A stretch of DNA of 36,356 nucleotides, taken from contig DCKB01000029.1 of assembly GCA_002320595.1 (NCBI GenBank), forward strand, positions 1-36,356, given 5' to 3'. The notes beneath the pieces are model-generated. The model saw nothing but the letters and a program-made list of their open reading frames with translations, was not told the origin of the DNA and did no database searches. Source of the stretch: Christensenella sp. UBA1685. Its GTDB lineage: Bacteria > Bacillota > Clostridia > Christensenellales > CAG-138. This document shows positions 7,740-15,919 of this stretch, piece by piece (the first letter of the stretch is position 1; the number at the start of each line of letters is the position of its first letter). The position numbers and the translations under genes are program-made.

Positions 7740-7776
7740 AACCGGCTGCCGGGCCCTGCTGCCTTGGCAGCCGGTT
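7740..7776 (+). terminator. Intercistronic stem-loop after the binding-protein gene
   Basis: A perfect 11-bp stem AACCGGCTGCC / GGCAGCCGGTT with a 15-base loop lies between the binding-protein and permease genes, followed by GTTCTAAGATTT rather than a clean T-run. Such structures are known between binding-protein and permease genes as partial terminators or 3'-end protectors that raise binding-protein mRNA. Confidence 0.6.
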
Positions 7777-7807
7777 GTTCTAAGATTTAAACTCCGGAGG
7801 AAACAAG

Positions 7808-8782
7808 ATGCTAAGATACATCTTCAAGCGGATCCTGATGATGATTCCGGTCATGATCGGTGTTACGCTCATTACATTTTCCATGATGTATTTTTCGCCT
7901 GGAGAACCCGCCGATTATATTCTTGGCGAATTAGCTACGGAAGAGGACAAAGCCCTGTTCAATGAGCAAAACGGGCTGGATAAACCCTTTTTGGTTCGAT
8001 TCGTAAATTATGTCGTCGATGCTGTTCAAGGCGATTTTGGTATATCCTATTCAACCAGGCAGCCGGTCATTAAAGAAATCCTCTCCTGCTTCCCGACAAC
8101 GATGAAGCTCTCCCTGTATGCCGAACTGTTTGCAATTGTACTCGGCGTAACGCTAGGCGTTGTTTCAGCCGTGCGGCAATACAGCTTCATTGATAACTTC
8201 ACACGAATTATAGCGATGATTGGCGTTTCGCTGCCGAGCTTTTGGGAAGGCCTGATGTTGATCATCCTCTTCTCCGTCATTCTCGGTTGGCTGCCGCCTT
8301 CCGGCCTTACAAGCTGGAAGCACTGGATCCTGCCCGCTTTCACTCTGAGCACATGGGGCCTTGCCGCGTGCATGCGCATGACGCGTTCCAGCATGCTGGA
8401 GGCAATCCGCGAAGACTATGTACGCACAGCCAGGGCAAAGGGACAGACTCAGTTTGTCGTCATCATGAAGCACGCATTCCGCAACGCCGTTCTGCCGATC
8501 ATCACGGTTGCCGGAACGGACTTTGCAAAGCTGCTTGGCGGTGCGGCCGTTATTGAAACCGTATTCTCCATCAACGGAATTGGCAAACTGATCGTAGATG
8601 GAATTAATACGAAAAATGCGCCTTTGGTGCAGGGCGGAATCCTGTTCGTTGCGGTTGCAATGTCCTTGATTAACCTTCTGATCGACGTGATTTACGCTTT
8701 CGTTGATCCGCGCATCCGCTCCCAGTATTCCAGCGGCAAGCGCATTAAGCGGAAATCCAGCAAGAAAGCGACGGTGAGCTGA
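7808..8782 (+). CDS. dppB: Dpp/Opp-type ABC importer permease (DppB-like)
   Basis: Inner-membrane permease subunit of 324 residues. It begins MLRYIFKRILMMIPVMIGVTLITF, the usual first membrane helix, followed by a roughly 80-residue external loop (SPGEPADYILGELATEE) and five further helices forming the transport core. The EAA loop that docks on the ATPase is near AIREDYVRTARAKGQTQFVV. The start codon follows CGGAGGAAACAAG. A one-base gap separates it from the DppC-like gene, indicating translational coupling. It pairs with the DppC-like subunit to form the channel for the ligand captured by the upstream lipoprotein. Confidence 0.96.
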   Translation: MLRYIFKRILMMIPVMIGVTLITFSMMYFSPGEPADYILGELATEEDKALFNEQNGLDKPFLVRFVNYVVDAVQGDFGISYSTRQPVIKEILSCFPTTMKLSLYAELFAIVLGVTLGVVSAVRQYSFIDNFTRIIAMIGVSLPSFWEGLMLIILFSVILGWLPPSGLTSWKHWILPAFTLSTWGLAACMRMTRSSMLEAIREDYVRTARAKGQTQFVVIMKHAFRNAVLPIITVAGTDFAKLLGGAAVIETVFSINGIGKLIVDGINTKNAPLVQGGILFVAVAMSLINLLIDVIYAFVDPRIRSQYSSGKRIKRKSSKKATVS

Positions 8783-8783
8783 T

Positions 8784-9686
8784 ATGTTGATGTTATCGAC
8801 CAAACAAGATGCTTCCCTGTCTCAGGATACCATATCCATTGGCGGACATGGTCAGACGAAAGAAATTATCGGGCGTTTCCTGCGCAACCGTGCTGCCGTA
8901 TTTGGCATGGTAGTCGTGCTGTTTCTCCTGTTCTGCGCGATATTCCCGCAGGCATTGACGCAGTATGATCCCATTGAACAGAACCTGCGCGACCGTTTCG
9001 CAGCTCCCAGTGCAGAGCATTTCTTTGGAACGGATGAGTACGGCCGCGATATTTTCTCCCGCGTAATCTATGGCTGCCGCACCTCCATGGAAATCGGCCT
9101 GATCTCCGTGGCCATCTCCTGCATCATCGGCGTTGTGATCGGCGCCATCGCCGGTTTCTACGGCGGCATCACGGATAACCTTTTCATGCGCTTCATCGAT
9201 GTGCTGATGGCAATCCCGAACACGCTGCTCGGCATCTCCATCGTTGCTGCGCTCGGGAACAGCATCCCGAACCTGATCATTGCCCTTTCCATTGGTTCGA
9301 TTGCAGGCTATGCGCGCGTGGTTCGCGTAAGCGTGCTTTCCACCAAGGGCACGGAATATGTGGAGGCCGCTTACGCAACCGGCGCAAGCGATTTCCGCAT
9401 CATCTTCAAGTACATCCTGCCCAACTGCCTTGCGCCGATCATCGTGCAGGCAACCATGAGCGTTGCAACGACCATTATGGCCGCTACGGGCCTGAGCTTC
9501 CTCGGTTTAGGCGTTCCCGCGCCCACGCCGGAATGGGGCGCCATGGCATCGTCCTCGCGCGCATACATCCGCGATTACTGGTGGCTGGTGACCTTCCCTG
9601 GCCTCGCAATTATGACGACTGCGTTCTCCTTCAACCTCTTTGGAGACGGCCTGCGCGACGCCCTGGATCCCAAGCTTAAGAGCTGA
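8784..9686 (+). CDS. dppC: Dpp/Opp-type ABC importer permease (DppC-like)
   Basis: Second membrane subunit, 300 residues. An N-terminal cytoplasmic tail with TKEIIGRFLRNRAAVFGM leads into the first helix; the family motif FGTDEYGRDIFSRVIYG is at about residues 79-95. The EAA coupling loop reads EYVEAAYATGASDFRII, and the C-terminus ends with FNLFGDGLRDALDPKL, all typical of DppC. It overlaps no neighbour but is spaced by only one base from the DppB-like gene and 12 bases from the DppD-like start, consistent with one transcript. Confidence 0.96.
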   Translation: MLMLSTKQDASLSQDTISIGGHGQTKEIIGRFLRNRAAVFGMVVVLFLLFCAIFPQALTQYDPIEQNLRDRFAAPSAEHFFGTDEYGRDIFSRVIYGCRTSMEIGLISVAISCIIGVVIGAIAGFYGGITDNLFMRFIDVLMAIPNTLLGISIVAALGNSIPNLIIALSIGSIAGYARVVRVSVLSTKGTEYVEAAYATGASDFRIIFKYILPNCLAPIIVQATMSVATTIMAATGLSFLGLGVPAPTPEWGAMASSSRAYIRDYWWLVTFPGLAIMTTAFSFNLFGDGLRDALDPKLKS

Positions 9687-9698
9687 GAGGTGAAGAGA

Positions 9699-10673
9699 AT
9701 GAGTCAGAATATCTTGGAAATTAAAGATTTGTTCGTGCAATATTCCGCCGGCAAGGACACGGTCCGGGCGGTAAACGGCATTAACCTGACATTGGAAGAG
9801 GGGGAATCCCTCGGCCTTGTGGGGGAAACCGGCGCGGGCAAAACCACAACTGCGCTGTCCATCATGCGCCTGATTCCAAACCCTCCGGGAAAAATCACCG
9901 GTGGTGAGATCCTTTACCGCGGCGAAAACCTGATGGAAAAGAGCGAGGCGGAGATGCGGAAAATCCGCGGCCATGAAATCTCAATGATTTTTCAGGACCC
10001 GATGACTGCGCTCAACCCCATGCTTTCCGTGGGCGACCAGATCGCAGAGGTGATTCGCCTGCACGAGAAGATTTCCCGTGCGGATGCGATGAGAAAGGCT
10101 TGCGCGATGATGGAAGTCGTCGGCATCGAAGGCGGGCGCGCGGGTGAATACCCGCACCAGTTCTCCGGCGGCATGAAGCAGAGGATCGTAATTGCGATTG
10201 CGCTGGCGTGCAACCCATCGCTGCTGATTGCGGATGAGCCCACCACGGCGCTTGACGTCACCATTCAGGCGCAGGTGCTCGAATTGATTGAGCAGCTCAA
10301 GCGCAAGTTCAACACTTCCCTGCTGTTAATCACGCATGATCTTGGTGTTGTTGCCGAAGTGTGCAGCAAGGTAGCGATCATTTACGCTGGTGAGATTGTG
10401 GAGTATGGCACGCTCAAGCACATTTATGAGAATCCGTCCCACCCCTACACCATCGGCCTGTTCGGTTCTATCCCGAACCTGAACGAAACTGTGCACAGGC
10501 TCTCCCCCATCCCCGGCCTGATGCCCGACCCCACAAAGCTGCCGGATGGCTGCGCTTTTGAGGAACGCTGCAGCCAAGCTTGCGAAGCATGCGGAAAGGG
10601 CGTTATGCCTTATGTTGAAATTGAGCCCGGCCACATGGTGCGCTGCATAAAGTTCGCCGGAAAGGAGTGCTGA
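9699..10673 (+). CDS. dppD: Dpp/Opp-type ABC importer ATPase (DppD-like)
   Basis: ATP-binding subunit, 324 residues from the ATG at 9699; an in-frame GTG at 9690 overlaps the GAGAGGTGA ribosome site and is less likely. Walker A is GETGAGKTT, the signature FSGGMKQRI, Walker B LLIADEPTTALD, and the switch histidine lies in LLITHDLGVV. The C-terminal oligopeptide-transporter extension has the expected cysteines (GCAFEERCSQACEACGKG) that in some homologues hold an iron-sulfur cluster. It pairs with the following DppF-like ATPase, with only one base between the genes. Confidence 0.95.
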   Translation: MSQNILEIKDLFVQYSAGKDTVRAVNGINLTLEEGESLGLVGETGAGKTTTALSIMRLIPNPPGKITGGEILYRGENLMEKSEAEMRKIRGHEISMIFQDPMTALNPMLSVGDQIAEVIRLHEKISRADAMRKACAMMEVVGIEGGRAGEYPHQFSGGMKQRIVIAIALACNPSLLIADEPTTALDVTIQAQVLELIEQLKRKFNTSLLLITHDLGVVAEVCSKVAIIYAGEIVEYGTLKHIYENPSHPYTIGLFGSIPNLNETVHRLSPIPGLMPDPTKLPDGCAFEERCSQACEACGKGVMPYVEIEPGHMVRCIKFAGKEC

Positions 10674-10674
10674 C

Positions 10675-11637
10675 ATGTCAACCTTAGTTGAAGTCAAAAA
10701 CCTTAAGAAATACTTTAAAACCCCGCGCGGCCTTCTCCACGCGGTGGATGATATCAACTTTAAGATTGAAAAGGGACAAACGCTCGGCGTCGTCGGTGAA
10801 TCCGGCTGCGGAAAATCCACTTTGGGCCGCACCGTAATCCATCTGCACGAGCGCACCTCTGGCCAGATTCTCTTTGACGGTAAGGATGTAAGCGATCTGA
10901 GCAAGCATGAGCTCAAGGAGTTTCGCTCCCACGTTCAGATGATTTTCCAGGATCCCTTCTCTTCCCTGAATCCCCGCATGAGCGTCAGCCAGCTCATCGC
11001 TGAGCCGCTGCTCATTTATAAGACATCCAAAAGTTCTGCGGATCTTGGCAAAGAAGTCGGCCGTTTGATGGATACCGTAGGCCTTGCAAGACGCTTTGCG
11101 AATTCCTACCCGCATGAGTTGGACGGCGGCCGCCGCCAGCGCATCGGCATCGCCCGCGCGCTTTCGCTGAACCCGGAATTCATCGTCTGCGATGAGCCGG
11201 TTTCCGCGCTTGACGTTTCCATTCAGGCTCAGATTCTGAACCTGATGCAGGATCTGCAGGATGAGTTCCACCTGACTTACATGTTCATTACGCATAACAT
11301 GAGCGTTGTGAAACACATTTCCAACAATATCATGATTATGTATCTGGGCAACATGGTGGAATTTGCAGGTGCGGAAGAGATTTTCAAGAATCGCCTGCAT
11401 CCGTATACCAAAGCTTTGCTTGCCGCGGTTCCAATCCCGGCAATCATTGAAGGCCGGAAGCGCCAGCTGCTTACCGGCGAAATTACTTCGCCCATCGACC
11501 CCAAGCCCGGCTGCCGCTTTGCTGCGCGTTGCCCCTATGCTACGGATATCTGCCATGCGGAAAATCCGCAGCTTGATGAAGTGCTTGAAGGACATTTTGT
11601 GGCTTGCCACAACGTTAAGGAAATCAATCAGCTTTAA
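10675..11637 (+). CDS. dppF: Dpp/Opp-type ABC importer ATPase (DppF-like)
   Basis: Second ATP-binding subunit, 320 residues. Walker A is GESGCGKST, Walker B FIVCDEPVSALD, and the C-terminal oligopeptide extension contains GCRFAARCPYATDIC. The ABC signature reads LDGGRRQRIG instead of LSGGQRQR: serine is replaced by aspartate and Gln by Arg. This variant is known from some oligopeptide ATPases and suggests one of the two composite ATP sites of the DppD-DppF pair may be weak. It ends the importer part of the operon, 29 bases before the creatininase-family gene. Confidence 0.95.
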   Translation: MSTLVEVKNLKKYFKTPRGLLHAVDDINFKIEKGQTLGVVGESGCGKSTLGRTVIHLHERTSGQILFDGKDVSDLSKHELKEFRSHVQMIFQDPFSSLNPRMSVSQLIAEPLLIYKTSKSSADLGKEVGRLMDTVGLARRFANSYPHELDGGRRQRIGIARALSLNPEFIVCDEPVSALDVSIQAQILNLMQDLQDEFHLTYMFITHNMSVVKHISNNIMIMYLGNMVEFAGAEEIFKNRLHPYTKALLAAVPIPAIIEGRKRQLLTGEITSPIDPKPGCRFAARCPYATDICHAENPQLDEVLEGHFVACHNVKEINQL

Positions 11638-11666
11638 GCTGAAACGGAGGAAACAAAGAAACAACT

Positions 11667-12416
11667 ATGGAAAACACAAACTGGATCAAACTGATGAGCT
11701 CGAGCGAGTTTGCCGAGCGCAAGAAAACCTGCGACACGGTTATCATCCCTGTCGGCGCAACGGAAGTTTACGGACCGCATATGCCCATGGGCAGCGACAT
11801 CATCGTTGCGCAGGATGTTGCTGAACTCGTTGCCGCGAAAACCAACGCCATGATCGGCCCTTCCCTCGAAGTCGGCGAATCATACTCACTGACCAAATAC
11901 CCCGGCACGCTTTACCTGCGCCCCACGACCTGGATGGCTGTGATCGAGGACTTCATGGCTTCCCTGCTGCGCCTCGGCTTTAAGAACTTCATGTTCATCA
12001 ACGGGCATGCCGGCAATGTCCCCATGGTCGGCCAGGTTTGCCGCCCGCTTGAGCGTGAGCTCGGCATTAAGACCGCTCAGGTTGACTGGTGGCGTTTCAC
12101 GCAGCAAAAGGCGCTTGGCGTTTGCGAAACCACGGGCTGGATGTGCCATGGCCATGCAAGCGAGTGCGGTACCTCCGTAATGCTTCACCTTCATCCCGAA
12201 TACGTAGACATGTCCAAGGCGGAGCGCGTAACCCCCAAGGAAGGCGAAGAATACGGCAAGTTTGATGATTTTATTGACTACACTGTTTTCAACGAGACCA
12301 CCGAGTGCGGCATCCTTGGCGATGCAACCATTGCCACTGCCGAAAAGGGCAAAGTTGTCGTTGAACGCTGCGTAGACCGCATTGCAGAGTATATGCACGA
12401 GAAATTCGGCTGCTGA
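11667..12416 (+). CDS. Creatininase-family amidohydrolase with one metal ligand changed
   Basis: Creatininase-superfamily protein of 249 residues. Members open cyclic or linear amides (creatininase, FAPy deformylase) using two metals. The core is clear: PVGATEVYGPHMPMGSD at about residues 28-44, INGHAGN in the middle and GHASECGTS later. In the family the first motif is normally GxxEQHGPHLPxxxD, with Glu, His and Asp as metal ligands. Here Glu and Asp are present but the His of EQH is Tyr (EVY), so metal binding may differ. The GGAGG site is about 16 bases from the ATG, longer than usual, and no better start is seen. It is in the importer operon and followed 14 bases later by an amidase, so it probably hydrolyses the imported compound. 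Confidence 0.88.
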   Translation: MENTNWIKLMSSSEFAERKKTCDTVIIPVGATEVYGPHMPMGSDIIVAQDVAELVAAKTNAMIGPSLEVGESYSLTKYPGTLYLRPTTWMAVIEDFMASLLRLGFKNFMFINGHAGNVPMVGQVCRPLERELGIKTAQVDWWRFTQQKALGVCETTGWMCHGHASECGTSVMLHLHPEYVDMSKAERVTPKEGEEYGKFDDFIDYTVFNETTECGILGDATIATAEKGKVVVERCVDRIAEYMHEKFGC

Positions 12417-12430
12417 AAGGAGAATCGATC

Positions 12431-13270
12431 ATGTTTGACCAGAAGTACATTGCAGCGGTAATCCAGTTGGACACTAACACCGATTATGAGCACAACCTGA
12501 AGGCTGCCGCAGATTTCATCGCGGAAGCCCATGCGCGCGGCGCAAAGCTCGTTACCCTTCCGGAAAACTGGACCTATCAGGGCGATGACTACCTTGACTA
12601 TGCGGAAGAAATGCCCGGAGGCCGTCTGGCTACCATGTTGAGTGAGCTTTCCACCAAATACAATATGTGGATCCACAGCGGCAGCTCCAGTCAAAAGAAC
12701 CCAGGCCCTAACGACCATCGTCCTTACAATACCAGCATGCTCTTTAACCCAAAGGGTGAGTTGGTAGCCAAGTACAGCAAAGTTCACATGTTCGACGTGG
12801 ACATCGTGGGCGGCGGCAGCTTCCGTGAGTCCGAGCATAAGTGCCCGGGCAAAGAAATTGTTGTTTATGATACGAACGACATCGGTAAACTTGGTCTTGC
12901 AATTTGCTATGACCTCCGCTTCCCGGAGCAGTTCCGCCTGATGGCAATGGAAGGTGCGGACGTGTTCTTCAACCCCGCGAGCTTCGTGCTTATGAGCGGC
13001 AAGGATCACTGGGAAGTGCTGCTGCGCGCCCGTGCGATTGAAAACAGCTGCTACCTTCTCGCGGCGGACCAGTGCGGCGTGAAATACGATGGACCCACCT
13101 ATGGCCGTTCCCTCATCATCGATCCTTGGGGCACCGTAATTGCCAAGGCGCCGGATTACCCCTGCGTTATCACCGGCGAGATCGACCCCGCTTTCCGCAT
13201 GAAAGTCAAGAAGCAGGTCATTACGCTTGAAAACAGGCGGGAAGACGTTTATAGCCTGACCAAAGTCTGA
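12431..13270 (+). CDS. Nitrilase-superfamily carbon-nitrogen hydrolase, copy 1
   Basis: Cytosolic amidase of 279 residues with the complete nitrilase triad: E45 in LVTLPENW, K117 in KYSKVHMFD and C159 in LAICYDLRFPE. The CYDLRFPE nucleophile motif and length match the Nit/omega-amidase branch, which hydrolyses amides of oxo-dicarboxylic acids such as 2-oxoglutaramate, releasing ammonia. A GGAG site precedes the ATG by eight bases. It sits 14 bases after the creatininase-family gene and is followed by a close paralogue. Within the island, an omega-amidase could produce the oxo-acid that the HOGA-like aldolase cleaves; this substrate link is inference. Confidence 0.93.
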   Translation: MFDQKYIAAVIQLDTNTDYEHNLKAAADFIAEAHARGAKLVTLPENWTYQGDDYLDYAEEMPGGRLATMLSELSTKYNMWIHSGSSSQKNPGPNDHRPYNTSMLFNPKGELVAKYSKVHMFDVDIVGGGSFRESEHKCPGKEIVVYDTNDIGKLGLAICYDLRFPEQFRLMAMEGADVFFNPASFVLMSGKDHWEVLLRARAIENSCYLLAADQCGVKYDGPTYGRSLIIDPWGTVIAKAPDYPCVITGEIDPAFRMKVKKQVITLENRREDVYSLTKV

Positions 13271-13285
13271 TCCCCATTTCCAAGT

Positions 13286-13334
13286 ATACATCGCCCGCAG
13301 CGAGCGGAGCACCCCCTCCTCCGCGGCGATGTAT
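13286..13334 (+). terminator. Hairpin between the two amidase genes
   Basis: ATACATCGCC (13286-13295) pairs with GGCGATGTAT (13325-13334), and an inner GCGGAG/CTCCGC stem extends it across a bulge. The 3' arm runs into TTTTGGG. It may partly terminate the transcript or separate the stability of the two amidase messages. Confidence 0.5.
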
Positions 13335-13395
13335 TTTGGGACCAAATTCCCCTTGCGCACATCCCACAAATTAATCCAAAAGAGGAAATACGATC

Positions 13396-14232
13396 ATGTT
13401 TGAAAAATACATTGCAGCAGTCATTCAATTGGATACTACAACCTGCTATGAGGATAACCTGAAGGCTGCCGCAAATTTCATTGGCGAAGCCCATGCCCGC
13501 CGTGCAAAGCTCGTTACCCTTCCGGAAAACTGGACCTATCAGGGCAACGACTACCTTGATTATGCGGAAGAAATGCCCGGAGGCCGTCTGGCCACTATGC
13601 TGAGCCAACTCTCCGCAAAGTATGGCATGTGGATTCACAGCGGCAGTTCAAGCGAAAAGAATGAGAACCCAAGCGATCCCCGGCCTCATAATACCAGCAT
13701 GCTCTTTAACCCTAAAGGGGAACTGGTTGCCAAGTATCGCAAAGTGCATGCTTCCGACATGGATGTTGCCGGTGCGCATGCCTACCGGGAATCCGACCAT
13801 AAATGCCCGGGCAAGGAAATCGTAGTTTATGATACGAAAGAGGTCGGCAAACTTGGTCTTTCCATTTGCTATGACCTTCGTTTCCCCGAGCTTTTCCGCT
13901 TAATGGCACTGGATGGTGCGGAGGTATTCTTCGTTCCTTCAAGTTTTTATCTGATGACCGGCAAAGATCATTGGGATATCCTGCTTCAGAGCAGAGCCAT
14001 TGAAAACAGCTGCTACCTGTTGGCTGGCGCGCAGTGCGGCGTAAAGTATGACGGGCCGACTTATGGCCGCTCCCTCATCATTGACCCCTGGGGGAACATC
14101 ATCGCCAAAGCATCGGATAAGCCCTGCGTCATCACTGCGGAAATCGATTCAAATTACCGTCAGAAGGTCAAGCGGCAGGTTATTACGCTTGAGAACCGCC
14201 GGGCCGATGTATATCGCTTGAATAAAATTTAA
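13396..14232 (+). CDS. Nitrilase-superfamily carbon-nitrogen hydrolase, copy 2
   Basis: Close paralogue of the preceding amidase, 278 residues, with the triad intact at E44, K116 and C158. The two proteins align without internal gaps, and long DNA blocks are identical or nearly so (for example the stretch encoding AKLVTLPENWTYQG), pointing to a tandem duplication. They differ next to the catalytic lysine: copy 1 has KVHMFDVDI and copy 2 KVHASDMDV, and again after it (GGGSF versus GAHAY), so the substrate pocket may have diverged. An AGAGG-type ribosome site precedes the ATG. It is the last gene of the importer operon and is followed by a strong terminator. Confidence 0.93.
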   Translation: MFEKYIAAVIQLDTTTCYEDNLKAAANFIGEAHARRAKLVTLPENWTYQGNDYLDYAEEMPGGRLATMLSQLSAKYGMWIHSGSSSEKNENPSDPRPHNTSMLFNPKGELVAKYRKVHASDMDVAGAHAYRESDHKCPGKEIVVYDTKEVGKLGLSICYDLRFPELFRLMALDGAEVFFVPSSFYLMTGKDHWDILLQSRAIENSCYLLAGAQCGVKYDGPTYGRSLIIDPWGNIIAKASDKPCVITAEIDSNYRQKVKRQVITLENRRADVYRLNKI

Positions 14233-14289
14233 ATGGGCTGCGCCCATCATAAGCTGCGGGCTCTCCCGCCGCTCCTTCTCTTGCTGAAA

Positions 14290-14325
14290 CGCCCCTGTGC
14301 GGCTATGCTGCACAGGGGCGTTTTC
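14290..14325 (+). terminator. Strong intrinsic terminator of the importer-amidase operon
   Basis: Perfect 11-bp stem CGCCCCTGTGC / GCACAGGGGCG with a nine-base loop followed directly by TTTTC. It lies between convergent genes and may also stop the leftward YitT transcript, although the T-run there is poor (GTTTC). Confidence 0.88.
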
Positions 14326-14339
14326 ATTATGCTCAAGAC

Positions 14340-15224
14340 TCAGGACAATTCCTCGTTTTGCTGTGTTTCCTGCGCCACCGGAACGCGCTCCAGCGAAAAG
14401 CCACGCCCCTTCACTTCCTTTACACGGGAAATCATGGTAAATGCGTTTACATCGATTTGCCGGATCAGCTCGTTTGCGGCATAGAGCTTCCTTTGTGGGA
14501 TGACGCAAAGCACTGCCATGCGCCGCTTTTTTCCAAGGCCCGTTTCAATGTAGATCATGGAGACACCTACGTCAAGATCACGCAGCAGCTTTTCACGAAG
14601 CGCCTCGTACTTTTCTGAAACAATCAAAAGCTGCAGCTGCGCCTGCCCAAAAAGCACAACCTGATTCATGACCGCGGTTGTAATCAAAAGTGATAGCACG
14701 CCATATAATATCTGCTCCGAAGTGCAGAAAAAAGCCTGCATACCAAGCACGATAAAGTCAACTACATACAGAAGTACCGCAACCGGAGCATGGGTAAACT
14801 TATTCAAAACCATCGCAAGGATGTCCGTTCCGCCGGTCGAAGCGCCTTGCCGCACGATCAGGCCAATGCCAATGCCCAACAAAAGCCCTGCAAAAATTGC
14901 GGCAAGCAGATCGTTTTCCGTCAAAGCATTAATGCCCGGAATCCGCTGAAACAAGGCAAGCAACGCTGGATACAGCAACGTACTTGCAACCGTACTCAAC
15001 GCGAATTTTTTTCCAAGCACCCATGCACCCAGAACAAAGAACAGCACATTAAAGGCAAAAACAGTTACGGTAAGTTCCAGCCCAAAAGCATGTTGAAGCG
15101 TAAGGCTGATGCCGGTAGAGCCGCCGATCAAAATGTTGTTCGGAACGATAAACGCAGCCACCGCCAAAGCGTTGCTCACGTTCCCGGCAAAAATTCCGGC
15201 AAATGTCCTCAAATGCTTTTTCAT
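14340..15224 (-). CDS. YitT-family membrane protein
   Basis: Integral membrane protein of the YitT family (N-terminal membrane domain plus C-terminal DUF2179), 294 residues. The ATG at 15224 follows GGGAG; a start six codons upstream would overlap that site. Five or six hydrophobic segments fill about residues 5-190, with the typical VPNNILIGGSTGISLTLQ and RQGASTGGTDILAM motifs. The cytoplasmic C-terminal domain (about 200-285) has KYEALREKLLRDLDVGVSMI and GLGKKRRMAVLCVI, as in the family. Function of these proteins is not established; they are common in Firmicutes. It has its own near-consensus promoter and converges on the amidase operon. Confidence 0.92.
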   Translation of the reverse strand: MKKHLRTFAGIFAGNVSNALAVAAFIVPNNILIGGSTGISLTLQHAFGLELTVTVFAFNVLFFVLGAWVLGKKFALSTVASTLLYPALLALFQRIPGINALTENDLLAAIFAGLLLGIGIGLIVRQGASTGGTDILAMVLNKFTHAPVAVLLYVVDFIVLGMQAFFCTSEQILYGVLSLLITTAVMNQVVLFGQAQLQLLIVSEKYEALREKLLRDLDVGVSMIYIETGLGKKRRMAVLCVIPQRKLYAANELIRQIDVNAFTMISRVKEVKGRGFSLERVPVAQETQQNEELS

Positions 15225-15325
15225 CGGCGCTTCTCCCATCATTTATTTTCAAAACATAACCCGGGAACCGCCTTTCCCGGGCCTGCACAAGGCTGCATTT
15301 GTGTGCGTCCCTGCATCCGTCGTTA

Positions 15326-15353
15326 ATTATACACTCCCCCTTTTTGTTGTCAA
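15326..15353 (-). promoter_or_regulatory. Promoter of the YitT-family gene
   Basis: Leftward perfect TTGACA (15348-15353) and perfect TATAAT (15326-15331) with a 16-base spacer, about 100 bases before the YitT start. A CCCGGGAA/TTTCCCGGG inverted repeat at 15260-15281 lies in the predicted leader. Confidence 0.8.
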
Positions 15354-15403
15354 TCGTTCTTCAACAAATATATAATATCCATTTTATTCCCGCATATAGC
15401 TGC

Positions 15404-15429
15404 AAAAGCCAAGCGTTTCCGCTTGGCTT
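15404..15429 (-). terminator. Intrinsic terminator after the EamA remnant
   Basis: Leftward stem AAGCCAAGCG / CGCTTGGCTT with a four-base loop followed by TTTT, located 17 bases past the stop of the transporter remnant. It shows that the remnant still keeps its original 3' end. Confidence 0.75.
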
Positions 15430-15445
15430 CTGCGTGTTCTCCGCG

Positions 15446-15919
15446 TCAGCTCCGCCCTTGCGGCACTTCGCGCTTTCGGATTGTCCTGCATTCAGAAAGA
15501 AGCATTCCCGCCAGAGTCAGCGCAGTTCCCAAGCCCGAAAGCGGCGTGATCTGCTCGTGCAGAAGCAAGGCTGAAATAACGACCGTGATCACGGGTACGG
15601 CATAAATATAGGTCGTGGCTGAAACAGGACCCAAATACTTTATGGCTGTGTTCCATGTAATAAAACAAAGTGCCGAGGCTCCAAGCCCCAAAAAGAGAAT
15701 GTGGAACAGATAGGCCGGGGTCTCCAGCCTGGACAGCCCCAGCTTGAAGTCAAACAAGAACAGGGCCGGAACCATGCAGAGCAAGCCGTAAAAAAATACG
15801 CGTCTTGTTGTGAGGATGATATTATATCCAAAGCTGGCGATTTTCTTCGTCAGCACGGAATAACAGGCCCAAAGCAAAGCAGCAGCCACTGCGAGCAGAT
15901 CCCCGAGCAGGTTTTGTTT
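15446..15919 (-). pseudogene. C-terminal half of an EamA/DMT-family transporter
   Basis: Encodes only the second EamA repeat of a drug/metabolite transporter: GDLLAVAAALLWACYSVLTK leads into about five helices, with the typical WNTAIKYLGPVSATTYIYAVPVITVV and a charged C-terminus. Full proteins have ten helices and about 300 residues; here about 150 remain. Upstream, the frame reads QNLLGDLLA and is then closed by a TGA at 15920-15922, and the roughly 180 bases before the superoxide reductase gene do not encode the first half. The only available start in the conserved part is a GTG inside the first helix (15889) with no convincing ribosome site. A truncated pseudogene is the best reading; a genuine five-helix half-transporter is a weaker possibility. 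Confidence 0.75.

Noticed and set aside
10684..11664. A 326-residue leftward open frame opposite the DppF-like gene
   Set aside because: No domain motifs; the sense strand has all ABC ATPase motifs.
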